Below, piece by piece: positions 55,119 through 63,667 of a stretch of DNA of 64,000 nucleotides. Below the pieces are notes generated by a model. The model did no database searches, was not told the DNA's origin, and saw nothing but the letters and a program-made list of their open reading frames with translations. The stretch is from the NCBI GenBank assembly GCA_019057865.1, contig JAHLWP010000001.1, positions 124,001-188,000 of the forward strand. Direction: 5' to 3'. Within the stretch, counting starts at the first letter, position 1. Each line of letters opens with the position of its first letter. The DNA is from Promethearchaeota archaeon. GTDB taxonomy: Archaea > Asgardarchaeota > Lokiarchaeia > Sigyniarchaeales > SOKP01. The translations under genes were made by a program, and so were the position numbers.

Positions 55119-55820
55119 ATGTTTCAAGAATTAAACGAGTTATTCGAAAGCACAACAATAAAACCAACATTTGAGAAAGTTCATATTATTCTAGCTTTAT
55201 TTATTTTTGGAGAAAATATGGAAGGAATTGGAAGATATCGATTACAAAAAGAATTACTAATTGGCTCGGGGACATCAAGATCTCTAATTAAGAAATTAAA
55301 ACAAAGGGGGGGTTTTATAACAGTTGCAAATGGAGATATTAAAAGTAAATCTGAAAGCCAAAGGAAAGGTCATATTCTCACGGAAAAAGGATTAGACTAT
55401 TTAAATAAAATTAAAATACATATTCCAATTCTAATAGAAGGCAATTTAGAAATATTAAAGGATATAATCATTGAAACTTATGAAGCAAATCCGTATATTT
55501 GTCAAGTGAAAAATAGAGGTGATAGGATCACTAATGGAGTTGCTCAAAGAGATGCTGCAATTAAAGTTGATGGTATTGGTGCCACATGTTTAATTTATAA
55601 TGGTGATAGATTAGTATTTCCTTTAGGATCTTTATCAGATGATGATAAAAACCAGGCCCAAATAAAAGAGACTGTTCAAAATTATTTTAAAGAAATGAGA
55701 AATAAAATTACTGCTGAAAAGTTAATTTTAGAAAAAAATGATGTTATAATTATTGGATTAGGTGATAATCCTGAAAAAGCAAGGTTAGTAGCGTTGAATG
55801 CTGCTTTAACCTTAATCTGA
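55119..55820 (+). CDS. DUF4443-like archaeal protein with winged helix
   Basis: ATG 55119 gives 233 residues (TTG 55107 adds four). Residues ~15-105 form a winged helix (EGIGRYRLQKELLIGSGTSRSLIKKL; LTEKGLDYLNKI). Residues ~110-233 form an alpha/beta domain (RDAAIKVDGIGATCLIYNGDRLVFP, DVIIIGLGDNPEKARLVALNAAL). The architecture matches an archaeal family I recall as DUF4443, possibly a metabolite-sensing regulator. It starts shortly after the insertion sequence, whose arrival may have changed its promoter. Followed by the JAMM gene with 51 bases between. Confidence 0.7.
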   Translation: MFQELNELFESTTIKPTFEKVHIILALFIFGENMEGIGRYRLQKELLIGSGTSRSLIKKLKQRGGFITVANGDIKSKSESQRKGHILTEKGLDYLNKIKIHIPILIEGNLEILKDIIIETYEANPYICQVKNRGDRITNGVAQRDAAIKVDGIGATCLIYNGDRLVFPLGSLSDDDKNQAQIKETVQNYFKEMRNKITAEKLILEKNDVIIIGLGDNPEKARLVALNAALTLI

Positions 55821-55871
55821 AAATAAGAGTGAAAAGAGATGTAGACCATAAAATTCGAAAAAGATATAAAA

Positions 55872-56333
55872 TTGATTTTGAATCATATACTTTTTAATCA
55901 ACTGATTGAATGTGTGAAAAGTGCTAGTCCTAATGAAGCATGTGGATTACTTTTCGGAGATGTTAAAGAAATAGATTATAAAGGGGAATACCAATACCAA
56001 TATGTTGGAAAAAAGTTTAATTGTATAGAATCCAATCAAAAAAGTCCGGTTGCTTTTCTCATGAGCAATCTTGAGGAATTAAACCGAATTTTTCACGATG
56101 CATTCCAAAAAGATAAATTACGTTTAATTAGTATTTTTCATTCTCATCCTGGTGGTACATATCCTAGCGAAATTGATTTTTCTAATATGAGATTTTTAGA
56201 TAATTGCGGTAATAAAGCATTTAAAAATCAAATCTGGGCAATAATGAATGCAAGAAATATGAAATTAAATGGATATATTCTTTATAATAATGAATTCATG
56301 CAAATAAAAATTCAAAAACTTAAGCATTATTGA
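55872..56333 (+). CDS. JAMM/MPN+ metallopeptidase
   Basis: The 153-residue protein begins at TTG 55872. The zinc-site motif is present: Glu22 in NEACGLLFG and HSHPGGTYPSEID, i.e. H-x-H-P with the downstream Ser and Asp of JAMM peptidases; the spacer is one residue shorter than in some archaeal JAMMs. JAMM enzymes remove ubiquitin or ubiquitin-like SAMP tags; Asgard archaea have ubiquitin systems. No ubiquitin, E1 or E2 gene adjoins. Its end overlaps by seven bases the convergent proteasome beta gene, a suggestive neighbourhood for tag removal before degradation. Confidence 0.85.
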   Translation: MILNHILFNQLIECVKSASPNEACGLLFGDVKEIDYKGEYQYQYVGKKFNCIESNQKSPVAFLMSNLEELNRIFHDAFQKDKLRLISIFHSHPGGTYPSEIDFSNMRFLDNCGNKAFKNQIWAIMNARNMKLNGYILYNNEFMQIKIQKLKHY

Positions 56334-56968
56334 ATTTGCTTAAAACCTTCTTTATCTATAGTACATAATTGAATTTTAAATCCAGATGCGGCATCCCTTT
56401 CTCGAGAACTTGAGATTGCTGTTTTTACAAGCTCTGTACCATCTTCTTTTGTCATATTGAGTTTCCAATCAGCTTCTAAAACACCTAGAGAAAATGGAGA
56501 TCCAGACCCAAATGATATAAATTTATCTTCTTCATAAAGAGTACCTAAGAGATCGATACCATAAAGTTTTCCAGCATTTTCTTTTAGAGAATATCCCCCT
56601 ACAATCATCATAGAAACAAAAAATGATCTGCCTGAAAAGAGAATATTTCTTGTAATGCTTGCTATATATTTTGGTTCGGGGACTTTCTCTTCTTCAACTT
56701 CTTTTAATCGGGATAAAGCATAAAGTTGATTAATGACATATTGGCAATCAGCAACACCACCAGATATAGTCGCTGCGGTATATTTATTTATTTCAAATAA
56801 TTTCTTTGCCTGTTTAGTAGCTACTGTGAAACCGGCAGTTGCTTGAGATTCAGTACCCATAATAACTCCATCACTAACAATAATGCCAACTGTAGTAGTC
56901 CCGGATTGCAATGCTTTATTTATCGACTCTTGATCTAAATTGTGGGGATTTAAATTGTTTTCAGTCAT
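56327..56968 (-). CDS. psmB: 20S proteasome beta subunit
   Basis: The 213-residue protein has a 23-residue propeptide ending in Gly23, so autocleavage exposes Thr24. Catalytic partners align: Glu40 (position 17 of the mature chain, Glu as in Thermoplasma), Lys56 (position 33), and the SGGVAD, GSGSPF and RDAASG loops. It forms the inner rings of the proteasome and degrades unfolded or tagged proteins. It converges on the JAMM gene. Only one beta gene occurs here. Own promoter shared with the divergent S8e gene region. Confidence 0.96.
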   Translation of the reverse strand: MTENNLNPHNLDQESINKALQSGTTTVGIIVSDGVIMGTESQATAGFTVATKQAKKLFEINKYTAATISGGVADCQYVINQLYALSRLKEVEEEKVPEPKYIASITRNILFSGRSFFVSMMIVGGYSLKENAGKLYGIDLLGTLYEEDKFISFGSGSPFSLGVLEADWKLNMTKEDGTELVKTAISSSRERDAASGFKIQLCTIDKEGFKQIQ

Positions 56969-57148
56969 TTTAAAGTAAGATTATTCTATTATTATCAATA
57001 ATAAATTAAGTGGTTTAATTTAAATAAAAATTGTTTCTATATTTATTTTACTTTAATAAATCATAATTAATGTAGATTTTTAAAAAAATTTTAAAGATAT
57101 CCTTTCTTATCAAAAATAATAAATTGGACTAATTTTGGTTAACCTTTC

Positions 57149-57526
57149 ATGGCAAGAAGCCAAGCTCGAAGTAAAAGGAAATTTACTGGAAAAAAATACA
57201 AGCATTTCAAGAAAAAAAGGAAAAGAGAACTCGAACGCCCAAGAATTGATACTACAATAGGTGAGAAGAAGAATAAGAAACAACGGGTTATGGGGGGAAA
57301 TACAAAATTAAAACTATTCTCCTCTCAGTATATAAATGTAACAGACCCTAATACAAATAAAACATCTAGGGTGAGAATTTTAGACTTTGAGAGTAATGAT
57401 GCTTCAAAAGACTTGAATCGTAGGCATATCTTAACCAAAGGAGCTGTTGTTGAAACAGAATTAGGAAATGCAAAAATTTCTTCACGCCCCGGTCAGGATG
57501 GAATTTTAAATGGAGTTTTAGTTTAA
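57149..57526 (+). CDS. rps8e: Small ribosomal subunit protein S8e
   Basis: The 125-residue protein begins with a highly basic region (SQARSKRKFTGKKYKHFKKK) and contains the S8e core: TTIGEKKNKKQRVMGGNTKLKL, a zinc-less beta barrel, and the conserved C-terminal RRHILTKGAVVETELGNAKI with SRPGQDGILNGVL. Archaeal S8e is short like this one. It binds 16S rRNA in the small subunit. The start ATG is 28 bases after a pyrimidine-rich stretch. Confidence 0.96.
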   Translation: MARSQARSKRKFTGKKYKHFKKKRKRELERPRIDTTIGEKKNKKQRVMGGNTKLKLFSSQYINVTDPNTNKTSRVRILDFESNDASKDLNRRHILTKGAVVETELGNAKISSRPGQDGILNGVLV

Positions 57527-57534
57527 AATTTAGC

Positions 57535-57906
57535 TTATTCTTGAATTTTAATGTTCTTAACGTTTGCTTTTTTACCTTCGATAATCTCAGTATTATTACT
57601 TCCACAATGTTTACATCTAAAAAGTTGAAGTCCAGTTAACTGAGCCTCTCTTGTTAGTGATACTTCCGAATTTTTATTACATTCTCGACATTTAACTTTT
57701 CCCGGAAGAATTTTAATATTTAGTGTTGCTCCTTCTGCTATTGAACCTTTAGTAGCCATTTCAAATGATCGTCGAAGAAGGTCAGGAACAATTAAAGTCA
57801 ATTCTCCAATTTCAAGAAGAACTTCCGAGATCTTTTTTGCATTGTATTTCAATGCTGTAGCTTCAGCTACTTTAAAAATATTATAGGCAAAAGCAAATTC
57901 GTGCAT
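57535..57906 (-). CDS. hypA: Hydrogenase nickel incorporation protein HypA
   Basis: The 123-residue protein begins MHEFA, whose N-terminal Met-His-Glu binds nickel. The zinc site is CRECNKN and CKHCGSNN (CxxC pairs). The IGELTLIVPDLLRRSFEMAT region is the family core. HypA with HypB inserts nickel into [NiFe] hydrogenases, so the organism likely has such enzymes. It is immediately downstream of SRP19 on the same strand (9 bases), forming a small operon; hypB is not adjacent. It converges with S8e. Confidence 0.94.
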   Translation of the reverse strand: MHEFAFAYNIFKVAEATALKYNAKKISEVLLEIGELTLIVPDLLRRSFEMATKGSIAEGATLNIKILPGKVKCRECNKNSEVSLTREAQLTGLQLFRCKHCGSNNTEIIEGKKANVKNIKIQE

Positions 57907-57915
57907 TTATGGAAT

Positions 57916-58212
57916 TTAATTTTTTGTTTGCATTTTTCTAATTTCTTTTGCTATTTCTAGCATCACTTTTGATTTTTTCTTTCCCTTAATATCTATTAAA
58001 ACTCTCCCTGGATCCTCCCACCATGTTCTTGGATAGTTATAACCTTCCTCAAGTTGAGCATTGTATCCCAATCGTTTTGCAGCTTTAAGTAGAGACTCGG
58101 TGCTCATTCTTTCAATTGCGAATGTTTTAGAAATACGCCTTCCTTCGGCTCTGCTTTTTTTTGCATCGAAATAAGCAGGCCAAAAAATTATAAATGGTTT
58201 ACGTGAACGCAT
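57916..58212 (-). CDS. srp19: Signal recognition particle 19 kDa protein
   Basis: The 98-residue protein has the SRP19 fold: FIIFWPAYFDAKKSRAEGRRISKTFAIE, then LLKAAKRLGYNAQLEEGYNYPRTW, and a basic tail GKKKSKVMLEIAKEIRKMQ. It binds helices 6 and 8 of 7S RNA and primes SRP54 binding. ATG 58212 is supported by the RSRKPFIIFWP start typical of archaeal members. It leads a two-gene operon with hypA. tRNA-Pro is just upstream on the other strand. Confidence 0.95.
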   Translation of the reverse strand: MRSRKPFIIFWPAYFDAKKSRAEGRRISKTFAIERMSTESLLKAAKRLGYNAQLEEGYNYPRTWWEDPGRVLIDIKGKKKSKVMLEIAKEIRKMQTKN

Positions 58213-58370
58213 TTAAATCATTAAGTGAAAAATTTTGAAAAAATATAAGATAAAAAACTCTCTAAGAAATATAAAAATTATTGGTTTAAAATATAAAAAT
58301 TCTCAAAAATAAATTTTATTTAAGAGCATTTACTATTCTTATCATAACTTTTAAAACCCTTTTTTACCCG

Positions 58371-58503
58371 GGGAGGGTAGTCTAGATTGGTATGATACTC
58401 GGCTGGGGTAATCTCTGCATTTGCTGAGTTTTCAGAAGCCGAGTGGTCGGGGGTTCAACGAATTTCCCGTTTCGGGCATCCCGAACAAATCCCCCCTCTC
58501 CCA
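58371..58503 (+). tRNA. tRNA-Pro (GGG) with two introns, one in the T-loop
   Basis: Acceptor GGGAGGG (58371-58377) pairs with CTCTCCC (58496-58502) with one G-U; discriminator A at 58503. Anticodon stem CTCGG (58398-58402) pairs with CCGAG (58439-58443), and C-T-GGG (anticodon 58405-58407) opens the loop, followed by about 29 extra bases (58409-58437) at the canonical 37/38 position. T-stem GGGGG (58449-58453) and CCCCC (58491-58495) enclose 37 bases where 7 are expected; TTCAA...CAAAT at the ends would rejoin as TTCAAAT, so a second intron of about 30 bases interrupts the T-loop. It has its own hairpin (CCCG...CGGG, GGGCATCCC). D-arm is weaker, with one mismatch. Exact splice points are not resolved. 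Confidence 0.88.
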
Positions 58504-58629
58504 TTTTACTAACTTTTTATATTATTAATAAAAAATAGAAATTGTATTCTTAAAAATTGTTAAATTTGGTATAGATTTTTAAGTAGGTAAAAGCTATTTC
58601 TTTATAAAATTAAATCATTTTGTGATCAT

Positions 58630-58935
58630 ATGTTTAGTGCAATTCAAGAAGCAGATAAAACCATGCGTGGTTTAGCTATTTTTGGGGGAATAGTGGGAGT
58701 GATTGAAGCGTTTATAGATTTAGCTGGCTTTGGATTATTTAAATGGGGACTGTTGGGTATAGCTGGAACAATAATTGCTCTCATAATTGCTATAATAGCT
58801 ATTTTTTTAGGATTTAGACCGATTCATTATATTCCTGCTATTTTAGGAGTAATAGGACTTTTTTTAATAATTTTTGGAATATTAATTGGAGGAATAATTG
58901 TACTCCTTGCGGCTTTTTTAGGAGCCCTTAGTTAA
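58630..58935 (+). CDS. Small four-helix membrane protein
   Basis: The 101-residue protein is almost entirely hydrophobic: an amphipathic start (FSAIQEADKTMRGLAIFGG), then about four membrane helices rich in Ile, Gly and Ala (GIAGTIIALIIAIIAIFLGF; AILGVIGLFLIIFGILIGG). No conserved polar motif. Function unknown. ATG start follows an AT-rich promoter with a short leader. Confidence 0.75.
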   Translation: MFSAIQEADKTMRGLAIFGGIVGVIEAFIDLAGFGLFKWGLLGIAGTIIALIIAIIAIFLGFRPIHYIPAILGVIGLFLIIFGILIGGIIVLLAAFLGALS

Positions 58936-59087
58936 TTTTTAAACATTTTTTTTTCTTTTTCTTTTGAAAGTACGTGAAACCTAAATTTCACGAACAATAA
59001 TTCTATTTATTAATTTTTAAAGTAAAGTCATATTTACTAATATTAATGGAATTTAGGGAATTAATTATACATTAATGTTGAAACGAT

Positions 59088-61550
59088 ATGAATTTAGATA
59101 AGAAAAATGATAGAACGCTCTATTTAGATTCTTCTCAACCTATTAAAAAAAGAGTTGAGGATCTCCTCTCAAGAATGACTATCGAAGAAAAAGTAGCTCA
59201 ACTTGGTTCTCAGTACCCAAAGGCTGTATTAGAGGCCAAGGAGTTATCAGTTGAAAAAATGGAAAAACATTTTAGGTATGGTATTGGTCAAATTTCTCGA
59301 ATTGGAGGACTTATGAATATAGCCCCTGAAAAATCTGCAAAAATTGCTAATAAAATACAGAAATTTTTAAAGGAAAAAACAAGGTTAGGAATACCAGCAA
59401 TAATTCATGAAGAATGTTTATGTGGCTTTACGTCAAGAGAAGGAACAGTTTTTCCACAAATCATTGGAGTCGCTTCTACATGGGATCCAGAGATTGTTGA
59501 AGCTATGACAAGTATAATTGGAAAACAGATGCGTATTGTTGGTGCTCATCAAGCTCTTTCTCCCGTTCTTGATATAGCTCGTGATCCAAGATGGGGTAGA
59601 ACGGAAGAAACATTTGGTGAGGACCCGTATCTAGTATCTCGTATGGGTGTTGCATATGTAAAGGGGTTACAAGGTGATTCACTTAAGACTGGAATTATTG
59701 CAACAGGGAAACATTTTTTGGGGTATGGGTTACCACAGGGAGGGAGAAATTGGGGACCCGCATTTATCCCTAAAAGAGAGTTATTGGAAGTATATGCAAA
59801 ACCATTTGAAGCAGCAATAGTGGAATCTAATATCGGTTCAATTATGAATGCTTATCATGAAATTGATGGAATTCCTTGTGGTATATCACATGAATTATTG
59901 ACAGATTTGTTAAGGGATAAATTAGGTTTTACTGGTATGGTTGTTTCAGATTATGTTACACTTGAACTTGCATGTTTATTACACCGAATAGCTAAGGATC
60001 CGACTGAAGCGGCAATTCTAGCAATAAAAGCGGGTCTTGATGTAGAACTTCCCAGAACCACAGGCTATGGGAGGGGTTTTATTAGAGCTGTTAAAAATGG
60101 AGAAGTAGATGAAAAATTTGTAAATAGATCTGTTGCTCGAGTTTTGAAGAAGAAATTTGAACTCGGTTTATTCGAAAATCCATATATTGATGATAACCCA
60201 GAAAAAATTGCGGAAACAGTTTTAAATCCAGACTCTAAGGCTCTGGCTAAAAAAATAGCTCTTAAATCTATGATCTTACTAAAAAATGAGAATGAACTTT
60301 TGCCTCTAAAGAAAAATGTAAAATCTATTGCTATTATTGGTCCAAATGCAGATAGTATACGAAATCTTTTTGGTGATTACACTTTTGTAAGTCAATTTGA
60401 AGCTTCTTTTGCTGATGTAAGTACTATAGGTGATCTTGATGAAGATACAGTATCTCTTTATAGAGATTTACTAGAAAATGATGATAAAGATGCATTTACT
60501 CGCAGTATTTATAATATTAAGAGCATCTTAGAAGCTATAAAACAGAAGGTTTCTAAAAATACTAAAGTATATTATACTATAGGGTCTGAAATTCTTGATT
60601 ATGATAAGAAAGGGTTTAGTAAAGCAATTGAAATTGCCAAAAAAGCTGAGGTTGCAATTCTAGTTATGGGAGGAAAATCAGGAATGATAAAAGATTGCAC
60701 AAGTGGTGAGTTTCGTGATCGTACTAGACTTACATTACCAGGTGTGCAAGAGGATTTAGTCCGAGAAATCTATGCTACAGGTACTCCAATTGTATTACTA
60801 TTAATCAATGGTCGTCCATTATCAATTCCGTGGGAAAAGGAACATATTCCTGCTATTTTGGAAGCTTGGGTACCTGGTGAAAAAGGAGCTGATGCTGTTG
60901 CCGATGTGTTATTTGGTGATTATAATCCAGGAGGAAAATTACCAATATCTATTCCTCGTAATGTAGGACAGATTCCAGTTTTTCATAATCACAAACCTAC
61001 TGGAAATTTATCAGTTACAACGTGGAATTACGTTGAAGAGAATACAGAACCTCTATTTCCTTTTGGATATGGTTTAAGTTATACTCAATTTGAATATAGT
61101 GATTTAAGGATCAATAAAGCTCAAGTTGATATTAATGAAGAAGTTGAAATTTCATTGAAAGTTAAAAATATTGGCAAGCTTCGTGGCGATGAGATAATTC
61201 AGCTGTATTTTCATGATCGAGAGGCAACTATTACTCGCCCCATTGAAGAATTAATTGGATTTAAACGGATAACTTTAGAGCCTAGAGAAATTGCAACAAT
61301 AAGATTTGTTATTTCAATGAAGCAACTGGGATTTTATAATGAAAATATGGAATATGTTGTAGAACCGGGTAATATTGATGTCTATGTCGGTAGCATCCAT
61401 TCACTCCATAGTTCAAAACAGTTAGATCTTATGAATGACTTACTTTCGCATAGAGATGTGAAATTAAAAAGTCAATTCAAAATTATTGGTGAAGCAATAA
61501 AATTAGATAAGAATAAAGTGTTTTTCTCAAAAGTTTTAGTTAAAAAATAA
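59088..61550 (+). CDS. Glycoside hydrolase family 3 (beta-glucosidase type)
   Basis: The 820-residue enzyme has the three usual domains: TIM barrel (residues ~15-370; KHFLGYG, catalytic nucleophile Asp in GMVVSDYVTLE), alpha/beta sandwich (~390-640; SIAIIGPNADSIRN, VLLLINGRPLSIPW, PGEKGADAVADVLFGDYNPGG) and a fibronectin-III-like C-terminal domain (~670-780). The acid/base region lies in the second domain. No signal peptide, so it acts inside the cell on imported oligosaccharides or glycosides. Specificity (glucose or xylose) is not clear. Monocistronic; no sugar transporter adjoins. C-terminus has a ~40-residue basic extension. Confidence 0.94.
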   Translation: MNLDKKNDRTLYLDSSQPIKKRVEDLLSRMTIEEKVAQLGSQYPKAVLEAKELSVEKMEKHFRYGIGQISRIGGLMNIAPEKSAKIANKIQKFLKEKTRLGIPAIIHEECLCGFTSREGTVFPQIIGVASTWDPEIVEAMTSIIGKQMRIVGAHQALSPVLDIARDPRWGRTEETFGEDPYLVSRMGVAYVKGLQGDSLKTGIIATGKHFLGYGLPQGGRNWGPAFIPKRELLEVYAKPFEAAIVESNIGSIMNAYHEIDGIPCGISHELLTDLLRDKLGFTGMVVSDYVTLELACLLHRIAKDPTEAAILAIKAGLDVELPRTTGYGRGFIRAVKNGEVDEKFVNRSVARVLKKKFELGLFENPYIDDNPEKIAETVLNPDSKALAKKIALKSMILLKNENELLPLKKNVKSIAIIGPNADSIRNLFGDYTFVSQFEASFADVSTIGDLDEDTVSLYRDLLENDDKDAFTRSIYNIKSILEAIKQKVSKNTKVYYTIGSEILDYDKKGFSKAIEIAKKAEVAILVMGGKSGMIKDCTSGEFRDRTRLTLPGVQEDLVREIYATGTPIVLLLINGRPLSIPWEKEHIPAILEAWVPGEKGADAVADVLFGDYNPGGKLPISIPRNVGQIPVFHNHKPTGNLSVTTWNYVEENTEPLFPFGYGLSYTQFEYSDLRINKAQVDINEEVEISLKVKNIGKLRGDEIIQLYFHDREATITRPIEELIGFKRITLEPREIATIRFVISMKQLGFYNENMEYVVEPGNIDVYVGSIHSLHSSKQLDLMNDLLSHRDVKLKSQFKIIGEAIKLDKNKVFFSKVLVKK

Positions 61551-61564
61551 TACAATTGACAAGT

Positions 61565-62425
61565 CTATTTTGATAATGCTAACGCTAAGATTAATGCCCC
61601 TTGAATTTCAGAAATGTTTCCCACTCTTGAAGTATCTATTATAGTATTATTTAATCCCATATAAATTGCTCCATGCGCTTTTCCTCCGCCCAGGTGAACT
61701 AGCGTCCGATAGATCAAGTTACCGGAGATCCCGTTTGGTGCAATAATTAAATTCGATCTTTTCTCAATAGCTTTTTCTATTAGAATTTCATCGTGAGCAA
61801 TTTTTATATCTGGATACTCTTCTTGTATAAATTTAACTACATCATTAGCAATATCAATTGTTTTATCTACACTTTCATCTCTGCCAAAATCGCTTTTTCT
61901 TCCACCACTTAAAATACTAATTTTTGGTTCAATTTTTAAGTAAATAAACTCATTTATAGCTTTTCTTATATAACTAATTTTCTTTTCTAAGGTATTGCAC
62001 TCATCTATACCAACTGGTCCAAAAAAAAATTGAATTCCATTAGATGTCTCTAATAATGCTAACCGATTTAATTCCTTTATGTTTAAATAATTTTTAACTA
62101 TATTAAGAAATTTGTGAGAATCTAGAGAACCACGAATAATTCCATTTATTTTTTTGTTAATAAGACACTCCATCATTTCTTTCTCTGGTTCATTTGTTTT
62201 GATTAACGAAATCCTAGATTTGTATTCATTATATAATTCTGTATTTCTAATTTGCTCAATTGAGTCTTTTATTCCAAAATAATAAATTTTTGAATTATTC
62301 TCATTAAGAAATTTAATCGTAGCATTGAATACTTTATTGTTATGAAACTGTGAGGTTCCTAAGCCTATTCCTATTTTAGCCGTCTTTCCTTTTGCTTTTG
62401 ATTTGAATTTATTTAAGATGCTCAT
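61565..62425 (-). CDS. mtxX: MtxX-like protein (methanogenesis marker 4, Pta-related fold)
   Basis: The 286-residue protein resembles MtxX/marker 4: KIGIGLGTSQFHNNKVFN, IRGSLDSHKFLN, SILSGGRKSDFGRDESVDKT and the C-terminal IAPNGISGNLIYRTLVHLGG with GKAHGAIYMG. The fold is that of phosphate acetyl/butyryltransferases, and the gene is frequent in methanogens, where its exact reaction is unknown to me; a methyltransferase role was proposed by location only. Together with Ftr and the marker-9-like gene it shows that C1-linked functions are kept without any Mcr gene in sight. The start ATG is 20 bases after the upstream CPBP gene stop, so an operon is likely. Confidence 0.82.
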   Translation of the reverse strand: MSILNKFKSKAKGKTAKIGIGLGTSQFHNNKVFNATIKFLNENNSKIYYFGIKDSIEQIRNTELYNEYKSRISLIKTNEPEKEMMECLINKKINGIIRGSLDSHKFLNIVKNYLNIKELNRLALLETSNGIQFFFGPVGIDECNTLEKKISYIRKAINEFIYLKIEPKISILSGGRKSDFGRDESVDKTIDIANDVVKFIQEEYPDIKIAHDEILIEKAIEKRSNLIIAPNGISGNLIYRTLVHLGGGKAHGAIYMGLNNTIIDTSRVGNISEIQGALILALALSK

Positions 62426-62445
62426 CTTTCAAGTTGGTTAAAATT

Positions 62446-63576
62446 TTAAACCATTCCATAAACTATAAACGCTAAAGTTATTGTTATAGCATCATATACT
62501 CCATGAGTTATAACCACTGTAATTAAATTTTCATTTCTCCAGTAATAAAGCCATCCTATCATTAAGGAAATGGAGAAATAAGGAATAAATGACAATAAAA
62601 ATGAAACTACAAAAGCTAATGGAGATTCTGAGGCAATAAAAAAAAATCCAATTAAATGAAACAATGAAAATATTAATGCTGAAATTATAATGCCCCAAAT
62701 ATTTCCTAAATTCCGCACTAGTCCTTTTTGCATAAATCCTCTAAATATTATTTCCTCAGATGTCCCTATGATTAAAATCATTACGATGGCGAAGATAATT
62801 AAACTGAAAATATCTAATGATGAGACTATTATTTCGACATCAGTTGTAGTACCACTAGTATCACGTATAATATCAACTCCAAAAATTATTTCTAAAATAA
62901 TTTCTATAAATATTGAAGATACAACTACTACTATTATTCCAATTGCTGCAAAAGCTAAGCCAATTAACACTTCTTTATAAATTCCTTTTCTCTCATATCC
63001 TCGGGAAGTAAATCCTAACAAAATTAATCGATTTTCAAAAGAAGGTGTTTGGAGATACTTTCCAACATATAGTACAGGTACAAGAATAAAGACTAGTTCA
63101 AAAAAAGATGAAAAAATTATAAAGTATGGATTGTACATTAAATCAGTTAAACTTTCCAAATCAGTAGTAAAAAACGCTAACATCGCAAGAAATCCTGCTA
63201 CTAAGAAACTCATGAGTATATATGCTCCTATTGGTAAACCAAGAGAAGTCATTATCCCCCATAATTTTAAATCTTTTGTATTAGTGATACTGTCATCAGA
63301 AATCTTTTCAATTCCATAATAAATTTTAGAAGGGTAGTATTGGGGATACGATATGGTTCTAATATGCTGACTAGGTGGAAATTTTTTATGTTCCTTAATA
63401 TATGTAATATTTGTCCGACATTTTATACAAAATTTAAGATTTTTGATTTTTGGAAGTTTATTTCCACATATTGGACAATATAACCAATCTAATTTGCTTT
63501 CATTACTATCTACATTCTCTTGAGACTTAATAAGATCTTCTTCTTTATATTGATCTTTTAGTTCTTTATCACTCAT
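62446..63576 (-). CDS. CPBP-family intramembrane protease with zinc ribbon
   Basis: The 376-residue protein begins with an acidic segment and a zinc ribbon (CPICGNKL, CIKCRTN, residues ~34-60), then eight or so membrane helices. CPBP motifs: EEIIFRGF (EExxxR), FSLFHLIGFFF (FxxxH) and a final VITHGVYDA. Zinc-ribbon fusions may sense or recruit cytosolic partners. Substrate unknown: CPBP members cleave prenylated or membrane proteins. Followed by mtxX after 20 bases. Confidence 0.88.
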   Translation of the reverse strand: MSDKELKDQYKEEDLIKSQENVDSNESKLDWLYCPICGNKLPKIKNLKFCIKCRTNITYIKEHKKFPPSQHIRTISYPQYYPSKIYYGIEKISDDSITNTKDLKLWGIMTSLGLPIGAYILMSFLVAGFLAMLAFFTTDLESLTDLMYNPYFIIFSSFFELVFILVPVLYVGKYLQTPSFENRLILLGFTSRGYERKGIYKEVLIGLAFAAIGIIVVVVSSIFIEIILEIIFGVDIIRDTSGTTTDVEIIVSSLDIFSLIIFAIVMILIIGTSEEIIFRGFMQKGLVRNLGNIWGIIISALIFSLFHLIGFFFIASESPLAFVVSFLLSFIPYFSISLMIGWLYYWRNENLITVVITHGVYDAITITLAFIVYGMV

Positions 63577-63667
63577 TGTTAAGTTATAAGAATAAATTCA
63601 TTTACAAAAAATTTTATATTTCAAATTATAAAAAGTTCAGTTAAAAAGTTAGTTTAAAATAATAGAA

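Noticed and set aside
56327..56968. Inactive proteasome beta (Asp17 replaced by Glu)
   Set aside because: Glu at this position is normal in archaeal beta subunits such as that of Thermoplasma; Thr24 and Lys56 are intact.
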